Shown: positions 16,409-24,962 of the stretch, piece by piece
Layout of the letters: each line of letters opens with the position of its first letter
How positions within the stretch are numbered: position 1 is the first letter of the stretch
NCBI RefSeq assembly: GCF_030063135.1
Contig: NZ_JASISO010000027.1
Location: 1,204-65,203, forward strand
DNA from: Streptomyces sp. G-G2
GTDB lineage: Bacteria; Actinomycetota; Actinomycetes; Streptomycetales; Streptomycetaceae
Length of the DNA: 64,000 bases
Direction of reading: 5' to 3'
The notes under the pieces: generated by a model
Seen by the model: the letters and a program-made list of their open reading frames with translations, nothing else
What the model was told of the DNA's origin: nothing
Database searches by the model: none
Translations under genes and position numbers: made by a program

Positions 16409-19021
16409 CTACAGTTTCTGCACGGGCGCGTAGCGCAGCAGCAGCCGCTTCGGCTTGTCGTCCCCGAAGTCGATGGTGGCCTGCGCGTCCGCGCCGATCC
16501 CCTTGACCTCCATCACCGTGCCCAGCCCGAACTGGTCGTGCGTGACCCGGTCCCCCACCAGCAGGGTGACGACGGGCTTGTCCGTGGTCCGGCGCGTCGC
16601 GAAGCCCGAGGCCCCCGCCTTGGACCGCGCGGACGACAGGAACGACTCGGGCGACGTACCGAACGAGGACGAGGTCCCGCCGCCGCCCGAACGGGAACCG
16701 GACGAGCTGCGCATCGGTCCAGCGGGCTTCTGCGCTCCCGTCCTCTTCCACTGGAGGTACTGCTCCGGGATCTCCTCGAGGAACCGCGACGGCGGGTTGT
16801 ACGAGGGGGTGCCCCAGGCACTGCGCATCGAGGAGCGGGTGAGGTACAGCCGCTCGCGCGCGCGGGTGATCCCGACGTACGCGAGGCGCCGCTCCTCCTC
16901 CAGCTCCTTGGTCTGGCCGAGCGCCCGCATGTGCGGGAAGACCCCGTCCTCCATGCCGGTCACGAAGACCACCGGGAACTCAAGGCCCTTGGCGGTGTGC
17001 AGGGTCATCAGGGTGACGACGCCCGTGCCCTCGGTGTCCTCGTCGGGGATCTGGTCGGAGTCGGCGACCAGCGCGACCTGCTCCAGGAACTCGGCCAGCG
17101 TGCCGGGTCCCACGACCGGCGCCGCGGCGAGCCCGGCGTCCGGATCGGCGTCGGCCCCCGCGTACGGGACGGCCTCCACCTCGGCGGCCGACGCGGCCCC
17201 CGCGGCCGGGGCGGTTTCCACGGCGGGCGCCGCGTCGGCCCCCGCCGCCCGCGCCTGCTCGAACTCCAGCGCCACGGCGGCGAGTTCCTGAAGGTTCTCG
17301 ATCCGCGTCTCGTCCTGCGGATCGGTCGAGGCCTGGAGTTCGGCGAGGTACCCCGTACGCTCCAGGACCGCTTCCAGCACCACCGCCGGACCCGCGCCCG
17401 AGTCGACGATCGTGCGCAGCTCCTCCATCAGCACGTTGAACCGCTTCACCGCGTTGGTCGAGCGCGCGGCCATGCCGTACGCCTCGTCCACCCGCTTGAG
17501 CGCCTGCGGGAAGGTGATCTTCTCGCGCAGCGACAGCGCGTCGATCATCGCCTCGGCGCGGTCGCCGATGCCGCGCTTGGGCACGTTCAGGATCCGGCGC
17601 AGCGGGACGGCGTCCTCGGGGTTCGACAGCACCCGCAGGTACGCGAGGACGTCGCGGACCTCCTTGCGCTCGTAGAAGCGCACGCCGCCGACGACCTTGT
17701 AGGGCAGGCCGACCCGGATGAAGATCTCTTCGAACACGCGGGACTGGGCGTTGGTCCGGTAGAAGACGGCGACGTCGCCCGCCTTCGCGTTGCCCGCGTC
17801 CGTCAGCCGGTCGATCTCGTCGGCGACGAACTGCGCCTCGTCGTGCTCGGTGTCCGCGACGTAGCCGGTGATCCCGGCGCCCGATCCGGCCTCGGTCCAC
17901 AGGTTCTTCGCGCGGCGGTTCTCATTGCGCTCGATGACCGCGTTGGCGGCGGAGAGGATCGTCTGGGTGGAGCGGTAGTTCTGCTCCAGCAGGATCGTCT
18001 TCGCGTTCGGGTAGTCCTCTTCGAACTGGAGGATGTTGCGGATGGTCGCGCCGCGGAAGGCGTAGATCGACTGGTCCGCGTCACCCACCACGCACAGCTC
18101 GGCGGGCGCCAGGTCCGGGTAGCCGGGGCCGACCAGCTCGCGCACCAGGGTGTACTGCGCGTGGTTGGTGTCCTGGTACTCGTCCACCAGGACGTGGCGG
18201 AAACGGCGCCGGTAGTGCTCGGCGACGTCCGGGAACGCCTGGAGCAGGTGCACCGTGGTCATGATGATGTCGTCGAAGTCGAGGGCGTTGGCCTCGCGCA
18301 GCCGCGCCTGGTACATCGCGTACGCCTGGGCGACGGTCTTCTCGAAACCGTCGACCGCCTGTACGGCGAACTCGTCGGCGTCGATCAGCTCGTTCTTCAG
18401 GTTGGAGACCTTGGCGCTGAAGGACTTGGGCGGGAACCGCTTCGGGTCCAGGTCCAGGTCCCGGCAGACCAGCGCCATCAGGCGCTTGGAGTCCGCCGCG
18501 TCGTAGATCGAGAAGGAGGAGGTGAAGCCGAGCAGCTTGGACTCGCGGCGCAGGATGCGCACGCACGCGCTGTGGAAGGTCATCACCCACATCGCGTTCG
18601 CGCGGGGGCCGACCAGGTCCCCGACGCGCTCCTTCATCTCACCGGCGGCCTTGTTGGTGAAGGTGATCGCCAGGATCTGGCCGGGGTGCACCCCGCGGGC
18701 GCCCAGCAGGTGGCCGATGCGGTGGGTCAGCACCCGGGTCTTGCCGGAGCCCGCGCCCGCCACGATCAGCAGCGGGGAGTCCGCGTGCACGACGGCCGCG
18801 CGCTGCTGCTCGTTGAGGCCGACCAGGAGCGCCTCCGGGTCGATGACCGGGCGCGGGGAACCGCCCCGGTAGTACGCGTCCTGGTGCACGGGCGCGTCGA
18901 ATCGGCCCCCGAAGAGGTCGTCGGCACCCGCTTCCGGGGCGTGGTCCTCGGGCGGCGGCGGAGGCTCCTCGTGAGAGGGGGTGAGGTCCGCCAGGAAACT
19001 GTCGTCAAAGAGGCTGCTCAT
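16409..19021 (-). CDS. pcrA: ATP-dependent DNA helicase PcrA/UvrD
   Basis: 870 aa, a superfamily 1A helicase that unwinds DNA 3' to 5' in repair and removes RecA or RNA polymerase. Motif I is VAGAGSGKTRVLTHR; further motifs include DEYQDTNHAQ (II), VGDADQSIYAFRGA (III), LEQNYRS (IV), MTLHTAKGLEFPVVF (V) and VGITRARERLYL (VI). An acidic, Pro-rich N-terminal extension of about 65 residues precedes the helicase core. A linker rich in Ala/Asp occupies about 590-640. The C-terminus (GDRVTHDQFGLGTVMEVKGI) is the Tudor-like tail typical of PcrA. Start ATG 19021. Confidence 0.95.
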   Translation of the reverse strand: MSSLFDDSFLADLTPSHEEPPPPPEDHAPEAGADDLFGGRFDAPVHQDAYYRGGSPRPVIDPEALLVGLNEQQRAAVVHADSPLLIVAGAGSGKTRVLTHRIGHLLGARGVHPGQILAITFTNKAAGEMKERVGDLVGPRANAMWVMTFHSACVRILRRESKLLGFTSSFSIYDAADSKRLMALVCRDLDLDPKRFPPKSFSAKVSNLKNELIDADEFAVQAVDGFEKTVAQAYAMYQARLREANALDFDDIIMTTVHLLQAFPDVAEHYRRRFRHVLVDEYQDTNHAQYTLVRELVGPGYPDLAPAELCVVGDADQSIYAFRGATIRNILQFEEDYPNAKTILLEQNYRSTQTILSAANAVIERNENRRAKNLWTEAGSGAGITGYVADTEHDEAQFVADEIDRLTDAGNAKAGDVAVFYRTNAQSRVFEEIFIRVGLPYKVVGGVRFYERKEVRDVLAYLRVLSNPEDAVPLRRILNVPKRGIGDRAEAMIDALSLREKITFPQALKRVDEAYGMAARSTNAVKRFNVLMEELRTIVDSGAGPAVVLEAVLERTGYLAELQASTDPQDETRIENLQELAAVALEFEQARAAGADAAPAVETAPAAGAASAAEVEAVPYAGADADPDAGLAAAPVVGPGTLAEFLEQVALVADSDQIPDEDTEGTGVVTLMTLHTAKGLEFPVVFVTGMEDGVFPHMRALGQTKELEEERRLAYVGITRARERLYLTRSSMRSAWGTPSYNPPSRFLEEIPEQYLQWKRTGAQKPAGPMRSSSGSRSGGGGTSSSFGTSPESFLSSARSKAGASGFATRRTTDKPVVTLLVGDRVTHDQFGLGTVMEVKGIGADAQATIDFGDDKPKRLLLRYAPVQKL

Positions 19022-19036
19022 CGCCTTCCGAGTCTA

Positions 19037-19067
19037 GGGCCCGGGACCGACAGCCGGTCCCGGGCCC
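19037..19067. terminator. GC-rich hairpin just upstream of pcrA
   Basis: GGGCCCGGGACCG (19037-19049) and CGGTCCCGGGCCC (19055-19067) form a 13-bp perfect stem with a 5-nt loop. It ends 16 nt from the pcrA start on the minus strand, so it would lie in the 5' leader and could affect pcrA translation rather than terminate anything. Confidence 0.45.
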
Positions 19068-19072
19068 GGTAA

Positions 19073-19132
19073 ATCGGTCCCGTACCCGCCGGACGCACCC
19101 TGCACATCGGTCCCGCGCCCGCCGGGCGCACC
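19073..19132 (+). repeat. Two 27-bp direct repeats upstream of pcrA
   Basis: ATCGGTCCCGTACCCGCCGG.. (19073-19099) recurs at 19106-19132 with a 33-bp period and three substitutions (24 of 27 bp identical). It lies in the pcrA / 19240 divergent region. Possible operator; function unknown. Confidence 0.6.
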
Positions 19133-19239
19133 GCCGACGGACCCCCTCCCCCGTCCGCCCCGGGACCCTTCCGACCCCCGGCCGAACCCGGTCGAGGGCG
19201 GTCGAAAACGGGCCGGAACCACCCCGTACGCTCGAACCC

Positions 19240-19593
19240 ATGTCCGTACTCATCAACATCTTCCTCGGCCTGCACATCATCGGGATCGCCTCCCTCCTCG
19301 GCGGCTTCCTGACCCAGATGAAGGCGATGAGCGCGGGCACCGCCCGCTTCGTGCCCGCGATGCTGCACGGCGCGCTGACCATGCTGCTCACCGGCGTGGC
19401 CCTGGTCGGGTTCCGCCAGATCGACGGCGGCAGCGTCGACAACATCAAGATCGGCGTCAAGCTCGCGGTCCTGTTCGTGATCCTCGCGCTCGTCTACGTC
19501 AAGCGCGACGAGGAGCGGATCGACAAGGGCCTGTTCGGTGCGGTCGGCGCCCTGACCATCACCAATATCTTTATCGCCGTTCTCTGGCACTGA
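19240..19593 (+). CDS. Small four-helix integral membrane protein
   Basis: 117 aa with four predicted transmembrane helices (INIFLGLHIIGIASLLGGFL, FVPAMLHGALTMLLTGVALV, KIGVKLAVLFVILALVYVK, LFGAVGALTITNIFIAVLWH). It is a conserved Streptomyces hypothetical. No RBS is visible. A -10-like TACGCT (19227-19232) lies 7 nt before the ATG, so the mRNA is probably leaderless. No function can be assigned. It is divergent from pcrA. Confidence 0.75.
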   Translation: MSVLINIFLGLHIIGIASLLGGFLTQMKAMSAGTARFVPAMLHGALTMLLTGVALVGFRQIDGGSVDNIKIGVKLAVLFVILALVYVKRDEERIDKGLFGAVGALTITNIFIAVLWH

Positions 19594-19726
19594 CCGGTCC
19601 GACAAGGACAGCTCCGGGCAGATCCGGGCAGTTGTGGTCATTCCGTCATCGGGCCGTTACTTCCAGGTTTAGCGTCCTCCCCCAAGACCCGCACGACGGA
19701 TCAGCAGGGAAGGACGTGAGGCCCTC

Positions 19727-20779
19727 GTGGCCAGTCATCGAAAGCCCAGGCAGCGCCCGCTCCTCTCCGGCGGCACCCTTCGTACCGCCGCCACCCTCGC
19801 CCTCGCGGGCGCTGCCACGGCCACCGCCTTCGAGGGCACCTCGCAGGCCGACCCCCAGCTCACCCCGGCGCAGGTCAAGGCCCAGGTGGACCAGCTGTAC
19901 CAGGAGGCCGAGACCGCCACGGAGAAGTACAACGGGGCGAAGGAGCGGGCCGACGCGGCCCAGAAGTCGCTGGCCGGCCTGCGCGAGGAGGCGGCCCGCA
20001 AGGCCGACCGCCTCAACACCGCCCGCAGCGCGCTCGGTTCGCTCGCCGCCTCGCAGTACCGCAGCGGGAGCCTGGGCACGGCCGTCCAGCTGGCCCTCGC
20101 CGACGATCCGCAGGACTACCTCGACCGGGCCTCGTTCATCGCCCGCGCCGGGGACCGCAACGCCGCCGAGGTGGCCTCCGTACGCCGCCAGCTCGACGAG
20201 GTCGGGCAGCTGCGCGACAAGGCCTCCGGCACGCTCGCCGAGCTGCGTGCCCGGGAGAGCGAGCTCGCCGGCCAGAAGACCCTCATCGAGGGCAAGCTCG
20301 ACACGGCCAAGCAGCTGCTCGCCAAGCTCACGGCCGAGGAGCGCGCGCGGTACGAGGCCCAGGGCGCCGGACCGGTCGGCGCGGCGCCGGGCTCCGGTCC
20401 GGCCGTCGCTCCCCCGCCGCCCGCCGACGGCTCCCGCGCGGCCAGGGCGGTGGCCTTCGCGCACGGCGCGCTCGGCAAGCCCTACGTCTGGGGCGCCACC
20501 GGCCCCAACGCCTTCGACTGCTCGGGGCTGACCCAGGCGGCCTGGGGCGCGGCCGGGGTCACCCTCCCGCGCACCACCTACACCCAGATCAACGCGGGCC
20601 ACCGGGTCGCCCGCGACCAGCTCGCCCCCGGTGACCTGGTGTTCTTCTACTCCGGAGTGAGTCATGTCGGGCTCTACGTCGGCAACGGCCAGATGATCCA
20701 CGCGCCGCACCCCGGCGCCCCGGTCCGGATCGCGCCGATCGACTCGATGCCCTGGGCGGGCGCCTCCCGCCCGGCCTGA
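19727..20779 (+). CDS. Secreted NlpC/P60 peptidoglycan hydrolase (RipA-like)
   Basis: 350 aa from GTG 19727. The N-terminal signal peptide spans about 1-40 (GGTLRTAATLALAGAATATA). A long coiled coil covers about 45-205. A Pro-rich linker and an NlpC/P60 cysteine peptidase domain from about 235 follow. Catalytic Cys is in NAFDCSGLTQ, His in SHVGLYVG, and the third polar residue in MIHAPHPG. Such enzymes cut the D-Glu to meso-DAP (here probably LL-DAP) bond of stem peptides. The coiled coil usually autoinhibits or recruits the enzyme to partners, as in RipA. Confidence 0.92.
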   Translation: MASHRKPRQRPLLSGGTLRTAATLALAGAATATAFEGTSQADPQLTPAQVKAQVDQLYQEAETATEKYNGAKERADAAQKSLAGLREEAARKADRLNTARSALGSLAASQYRSGSLGTAVQLALADDPQDYLDRASFIARAGDRNAAEVASVRRQLDEVGQLRDKASGTLAELRARESELAGQKTLIEGKLDTAKQLLAKLTAEERARYEAQGAGPVGAAPGSGPAVAPPPPADGSRAARAVAFAHGALGKPYVWGATGPNAFDCSGLTQAAWGAAGVTLPRTTYTQINAGHRVARDQLAPGDLVFFYSGVSHVGLYVGNGQMIHAPHPGAPVRIAPIDSMPWAGASRPA

Positions 20780-20796
20780 AGGGACGGCCGACCGGG

Positions 20797-21492
20797 TCAG
20801 ACCAGGCGGCGCGCCGTCGCCCAGCGGGTCAGCTCGTGCCGGTTGGAGAGCTGGAGCTTCCTGAGCACCGCCGAGACGTGCGACTCGACCGTCTTGACCG
20901 AGATGAAGAGCTGCTTGGCGATCTCCTTGTACGCGTAACCGCGCGCGATCAGCCGCAGCACCTCGCGCTCGCGCTGGGTGAGCCGGTCGAGGTCCTCGTC
21001 GACCGGCGGCGCGTCGGTGGAGGCGAAGGCGTCGAGGACGAAGCCCGCCAGCCGCGGCGAGAACACCGCGTCCCCGTCCTGCACCCGGAAGACCGAATCG
21101 ACCAGGTCGGTGCCGGTGATGGTCTTGGTGACGTAGCCGCGGGCACCGCCGCGGATGACCCCGATGACGTCCTCGGCCGCGTCCGACACGGACAGCGCCA
21201 GGAACCGCACCGGGTTCTCGGGCGCCGTCATCAGCGGGGCGCAGCGGCGCAGTACCTCGACACCGCCGCCACCGGGGAGGTGGACGTCGAGGAGGACCAC
21301 CTCGGGCCGGGTCGCGGTGATGACGGTGACGGCCTGGTCGACGTCGGCGGCCTCGCCGACGACCTCGACGCCGGTCCGGGCGGTCTCGCCGATCTCGGCC
21401 TGCACGCCGGTGCGGAACATCCGGTGGTCGTCGACGAGCACCACCTTCACCCGTCGGGTCTCGCCACTGGTGTTCACGTTGTCCTCGGTCAT
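20797..21492 (-). CDS. NarL/LuxR-type response regulator (LiaR-like)
   Basis: 231 aa from ATG 21492. The receiver domain starts VKVVLVDDHRMFRTGVQAEI with phospho-acceptor Asp in VVLLDVHLPGGGG. The C-terminal LuxR HTH reads LTQREREVLRLIARGYAYKE then IAKQLFISVKTVESHVSAVL. It overlaps the kinase stop codon by 4 nt (ATGA, 21489-21492), so kinase and regulator are coupled. With the PspC/LiaF-like divergent gene it suggests a cell-envelope stress system. Confidence 0.93.
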   Translation of the reverse strand: MTEDNVNTSGETRRVKVVLVDDHRMFRTGVQAEIGETARTGVEVVGEAADVDQAVTVITATRPEVVLLDVHLPGGGGVEVLRRCAPLMTAPENPVRFLALSVSDAAEDVIGVIRGGARGYVTKTITGTDLVDSVFRVQDGDAVFSPRLAGFVLDAFASTDAPPVDEDLDRLTQREREVLRLIARGYAYKEIAKQLFISVKTVESHVSAVLRKLQLSNRHELTRWATARRLV

Positions 21493-22796
21493 GCCGGCTT
21501 CGCCGCCCTCTCCATCTCCAGTTCGACTTCCGTGCCGCCGTCGGGCGCGGACCGCAGCCGCGCGGTCCCGCCGTTGCGCTGCATCCGGCCGATGATCGAT
21601 TCTCGTACGCCCATGCGGTCGTCCGGTACCGCGTCGATGTCGAAGCCGGGCCCCCGGTCCCGTACGGACACGAACACCGTCTGTCCCTCGACCTCCGCGT
21701 AGACCTGGACGGGTCCGCCCTCGCCACCGTACTTGGCGGCGTTGACCATCGCCTCGCGCGCGGCCTGGACCTGCGCGGCGAGCTTCTCGTCGAGCGGGCA
21801 GTCGCCGACGACCACGACCTCGATGGGGACGCCGTGGTGGTCCTCGACGTCGGCGGCGGTCTTCTTGACGGCCTCGGCGAGGGTGTCCGGTTCCTCGGCC
21901 TCGTCCTTGCCGGTGCCCTCGGGCTTGTAGAGCCAGTTGCGCAGTTCCCGTTCCTGGGCGCGGGCCAGGCGGCGGACCTCGCCGACGTCCTCGGCGTTGC
22001 GCTGGATCAAGGTGAGGGTGTGCAGCACCGAGTCGTGGACGTGGGCGGCGACTTCGGCGCGCTCCTGGGCGCGGATGCGCATCAGGCGTTCCTCGGAGAG
22101 GTCCTGGCTCATCCGGATCAGCCAGGGACCCGCGAGCAGCGCGATCCCCACGAGGACGGCGAGGGCGGCGGTGAGTACGTTGCCCAGTTGGGCGGCGGAT
22201 CCCCGTACGACGATGAAGACGGTGAGGCCCACGCCGACCAGGAGGACTCCGGCGAGCGCCCGGGCGAGCTGGAGCAGCCGGGCGTTGCGCCCGGCGGCGG
22301 AGGTCCAGTTCGCGCGGCGGGCGTTGTCGGCCTGGCGCCACACCAGCACCACACCGGCGGCGACGAGCAGGGTGGGCCAGATGTAGCGGTCGGCCTGGCG
22401 GTCACCGGCCTGGAGCTTCGAGATGAAGATCCCGGCGCCGATGAACAGGGCGATCAGCGAGGTGACCTGCCCCCGGTCGGGTTTGCGCAGCCGCCTGCTG
22501 CCGTCGGCGAGGGTCTCGAAGAAGGAGCGGTGGCCGGTGCTGCCGCCGATGCCGAGCGGTACGAAGACCCAGAACGCGGCGTAGAGCAGGACTCCGAGGC
22601 CGTCGCCGAACAGGAACGTGCCGAGGAAGGCGAGCCGGACCCAGAGCACGGGCAGCCCGAGGTGCCCGGCGAGACCGCGCGCCACCCCGCCGAGCATCCG
22701 GCCGTCGGCGCTGCGGTAGAGCCTGCGCTGCGGGGCGTCGGGGTTCTCGGCCGGGGGCGGGACGTGCGGCGGGCGGGGGACGGCTGCTACGGGCAT
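21489..22796 (-). CDS. PspC-domain sensor histidine kinase (HisKA_3 type, LiaS-like)
   Basis: 435 aa from ATG 22796; a GTG at 22811 in the same frame would add five residues, and neither has a clear RBS. A PspC domain lies at about 25-85 (RSADGRMLGGVARGLAGHLG). Four to five transmembrane helices follow to about residue 215. The HisKA_3 dimerisation helix has VAAHVHDSVLHTLTLIQRNA, in which the first HD His is the likely phosphorylation site. The ATPase domain shows REAMVNAAKYGG and VRDRGPGFD. It feeds the response regulator overlapping it. Confidence 0.92.
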   Translation of the reverse strand: MPVAAVPRPPHVPPPAENPDAPQRRLYRSADGRMLGGVARGLAGHLGLPVLWVRLAFLGTFLFGDGLGVLLYAAFWVFVPLGIGGSTGHRSFFETLADGSRRLRKPDRGQVTSLIALFIGAGIFISKLQAGDRQADRYIWPTLLVAAGVVLVWRQADNARRANWTSAAGRNARLLQLARALAGVLLVGVGLTVFIVVRGSAAQLGNVLTAALAVLVGIALLAGPWLIRMSQDLSEERLMRIRAQERAEVAAHVHDSVLHTLTLIQRNAEDVGEVRRLARAQERELRNWLYKPEGTGKDEAEEPDTLAEAVKKTAADVEDHHGVPIEVVVVGDCPLDEKLAAQVQAAREAMVNAAKYGGEGGPVQVYAEVEGQTVFVSVRDRGPGFDIDAVPDDRMGVRESIIGRMQRNGGTARLRSAPDGGTEVELEMERAAKPA

Positions 22797-22927
22797 GCCA
22801 CCGATGGTCACACGCGCGGGGGGTCCGGGACATCAGGGCAGCCCCCCACTTGCTTCGGGGGGATATCAGGGTTGTGCCAGGGTCGGCCCCGGTGCCGCGC
22901 GGCCGGACCGCCCGGCACCATGGACCC

Positions 22928-24232
22928 ATGACCGAAGCGCACGACTCCCCTCCGCCGCCGGCGCCGGATCCCGCCGACCGGCCGCCGCTGCGCCGCAGCA
23001 GGCGCGACAAGGTCCTCGCGGGCGTGTGCGGGGGACTCGGCCGGTACTTCGACCTGGACCCGGTGGTGTTCCGGGTGGTGCTCGGTGTCCTGGCGGTCAC
23101 CGGCGGCGTCGGCCTGATCTTCTACGGCTTCGCGTGGCTGCTGCTGCCCCAGGAGGGCGGCGAGGACAGCGAGGTGAAGAAGCTGCTGACCGGCCGGGTC
23201 GAGGGCGCCACCCTGGCGGCGGTGTTCGCCGCGCTGGTGGGCTGCGCGCTGTTCCTGACCATGGCGGACAACGGGGTGATGGGGGTCTTCTCGGTCCTGG
23301 TGATCCTGGCACTGGCCGGGGCCTCGTACTGGTCCCAGCGGCGCCGGCACACCAACGTCCCGGAGGCGGAGGCGGCCGCCCCGCAGGGCTCGGCGCAGCG
23401 CCCGGCGCACCGGCCCGCGCCGCCGGAGACCCAGGCACCGCCGACGCCCGGCGCCCCGTCCTGGTGGCGGGATCCGCTGGTGAAGGACGGTACGACCGGG
23501 CCGGTGGGGTCCACCGGCTACCTGTGGGGGCCGGACGACGCGGTGGGCGCGGACGGCGCGGACCGGGCGGCCGCTCCGGCGCGCGCCGCCGCCCCGGCCG
23601 CCCCGCGCGGCGGGATCGGCGGGCGGGTGTTCGTCCTGGCGATGGCGGCCGCGATCGCGGGCGCCGCCGCCGAATGGCACTCCGTCCCGCTGGGGCACGC
23701 CCTGCAGACCGGGTTCGCGGCCGCGCTGGCCGTGTTCGGTCTGGGCCTCGCCTTCAGTTCGGTCAAGGGCCGGACCGGTTTCGGCACGGTCCTGCTGGGC
23801 CTGGTGACGGCGGTGCTGCTGGCCGGGGCCGCGGCGCTGCCGCGGGAGATCAGCACCGACTGGCGCCAGGTGGAGTGGCGTCCGGCCGCGGTGGCCGACG
23901 TACGGCCGGCGTACACGGCGGGCACCGGGCTGGCCACGCTGGACCTGAGCCGTCTGGACGTGCCCAAGGGCACCACCCTGGCGGTGACGGCCTCGCTGGA
24001 CGCGGGACGGCTGAAGGTGGTCGTGCCCCGCGAGGTCACCGCGAAGACGACCGTCACGGTCGACTGGGCGAACATTCGGGTCCCCGGGGACGACAACCCG
24101 GAGCGCATCGAGCACGCCAGGACCAAGACGGCGACGCTGGCACCCGCCCCCGGTACCGAGGCGGGCGGGACGATCGAGCTGCACCTGGAGACGGGTGTGG
24201 GACAGGTGGAGGTGACCCGTGCGGCGTCATGA
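22928..24232 (+). CDS. PspC-domain membrane protein with LiaF-like C-terminal domain
   Basis: 434 aa from ATG 22928. The PspC domain (about 22-80: DKVLAGVCGGLGRYFDLDPV) is followed by several membrane helices, a Pro/Ala-rich cytoplasmic stretch and a second membrane block. The beta-rich tail (ATLDLSRLDVPKGTTLAVTA, RLKVVVPREVTAKTTVTVDW) resembles the LiaF / toast-rack domain. LiaF proteins hold the neighbouring kinase inactive until the envelope is damaged. The divergent kinase gene starts 131 bp away, so the two probably work together. Confidence 0.85.
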   Translation: MTEAHDSPPPPAPDPADRPPLRRSRRDKVLAGVCGGLGRYFDLDPVVFRVVLGVLAVTGGVGLIFYGFAWLLLPQEGGEDSEVKKLLTGRVEGATLAAVFAALVGCALFLTMADNGVMGVFSVLVILALAGASYWSQRRRHTNVPEAEAAAPQGSAQRPAHRPAPPETQAPPTPGAPSWWRDPLVKDGTTGPVGSTGYLWGPDDAVGADGADRAAAPARAAAPAAPRGGIGGRVFVLAMAAAIAGAAAEWHSVPLGHALQTGFAAALAVFGLGLAFSSVKGRTGFGTVLLGLVTAVLLAGAAALPREISTDWRQVEWRPAAVADVRPAYTAGTGLATLDLSRLDVPKGTTLAVTASLDAGRLKVVVPREVTAKTTVTVDWANIRVPGDDNPERIEHARTKTATLAPAPGTEAGGTIELHLETGVGQVEVTRAAS

Positions 24233-24443
24233 GTTCCAGCCGGGACGGCTGCTGGCGGGCGTGGCCCTGCTGGCCGGGGGCGTGCTGTACCTGCTCGACG
24301 CGAGCGGCGAGCGGGACGTGCCCTGGTTCCTGATCTTCCCGCTGGCCTTCGGCGGGCTCGCGCTCGCGGCGCTGGTCGGGGTGACGACCTACGCGGTGCG
24401 GCGGGACCGGCGCGACCGGATCAGACCGTCCAGCGACAGGTAG
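24219..24443 (+). CDS. Small two-helix membrane protein coupled to the PspC/LiaF-like gene
   Basis: 74 aa from GTG 24219, overlapping the preceding gene by 14 nt, which indicates coupling. Two transmembrane helices (LLAGVALLAGGVLYLLDA, FLIFPLAFGGLALAALVGV) and a basic tail RRDRRDRIRP are seen. Function unknown. Its 3' end overlaps the converging DoxX gene by 55 bp. Confidence 0.78.
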   Translation: MRRHEFQPGRLLAGVALLAGGVLYLLDASGERDVPWFLIFPLAFGGLALAALVGVTTYAVRRDRRDRIRPSSDR

Positions 24444-24901
24444 GGCGCCCCGGCGAGGATCAGCGGCAGCCAGGCCATCAGGTAGACCAGGTCGTTGCCG
24501 TAGTAGTAGGGGGTGACCGCCCAGGACACGGTCAGCCACAGGCTGAGCGAGATCAGGGCGCCCCCGGCGGCCGCGAGCCGGGTCAGCAGCCCCGCCAGGA
24601 CGGCCAGGCCCACCAGCAGTTCACCGATGGCGAGCAGGACCGCGAAGCCGACGGGCGCCTTGAGCGCGAGGTCCACCAGGGCGGGGACCGCGGAGGTGTC
24701 GCGCACCCCGCGCATCAGGTCGCCGATGGAGCCGTCGCCGGAGGCCGACAGGAACGCGGAGTCGGTCAGCTTGTCCAGGCCCGCGTAGACGAAGGTCACT
24801 CCGAGGAAGATCCGCAGCGGGAGCAGCGCGTGGGCCGCGCCCGCGGCCCGGAGGGTGGACAGGCGGTCGGCGCGTTCGGTGCCTTCAGGGGGTTGGCTCA
24901 C
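24389..24901 (-). CDS. DoxX-family membrane protein
   Basis: 170 aa with four helices. The DoxX signature is FVYAGLDKLTDSAFL followed by LLAIGELLVGLAVLAGLLTR. DoxX-type proteins are small respiratory or redox-linked membrane proteins; in Mycobacterium one member forms a complex with superoxide dismutase and a thiosulfate sulfurtransferase. The last 18 codons overlap the convergent small membrane gene, so the two mRNAs are complementary at their 3' ends. Confidence 0.85.
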   Translation of the reverse strand: MSQPPEGTERADRLSTLRAAGAAHALLPLRIFLGVTFVYAGLDKLTDSAFLSASGDGSIGDLMRGVRDTSAVPALVDLALKAPVGFAVLLAIGELLVGLAVLAGLLTRLAAAGGALISLSLWLTVSWAVTPYYYGNDLVYLMAWLPLILAGAPYLSLDGLIRSRRSRRTA

Positions 24902-24962
24902 GCCTCATTGTTTACCCCGCGCGCGCCCGGCGTGCCAGAGGAGCGGGCGTCTCCCGTGCGTT

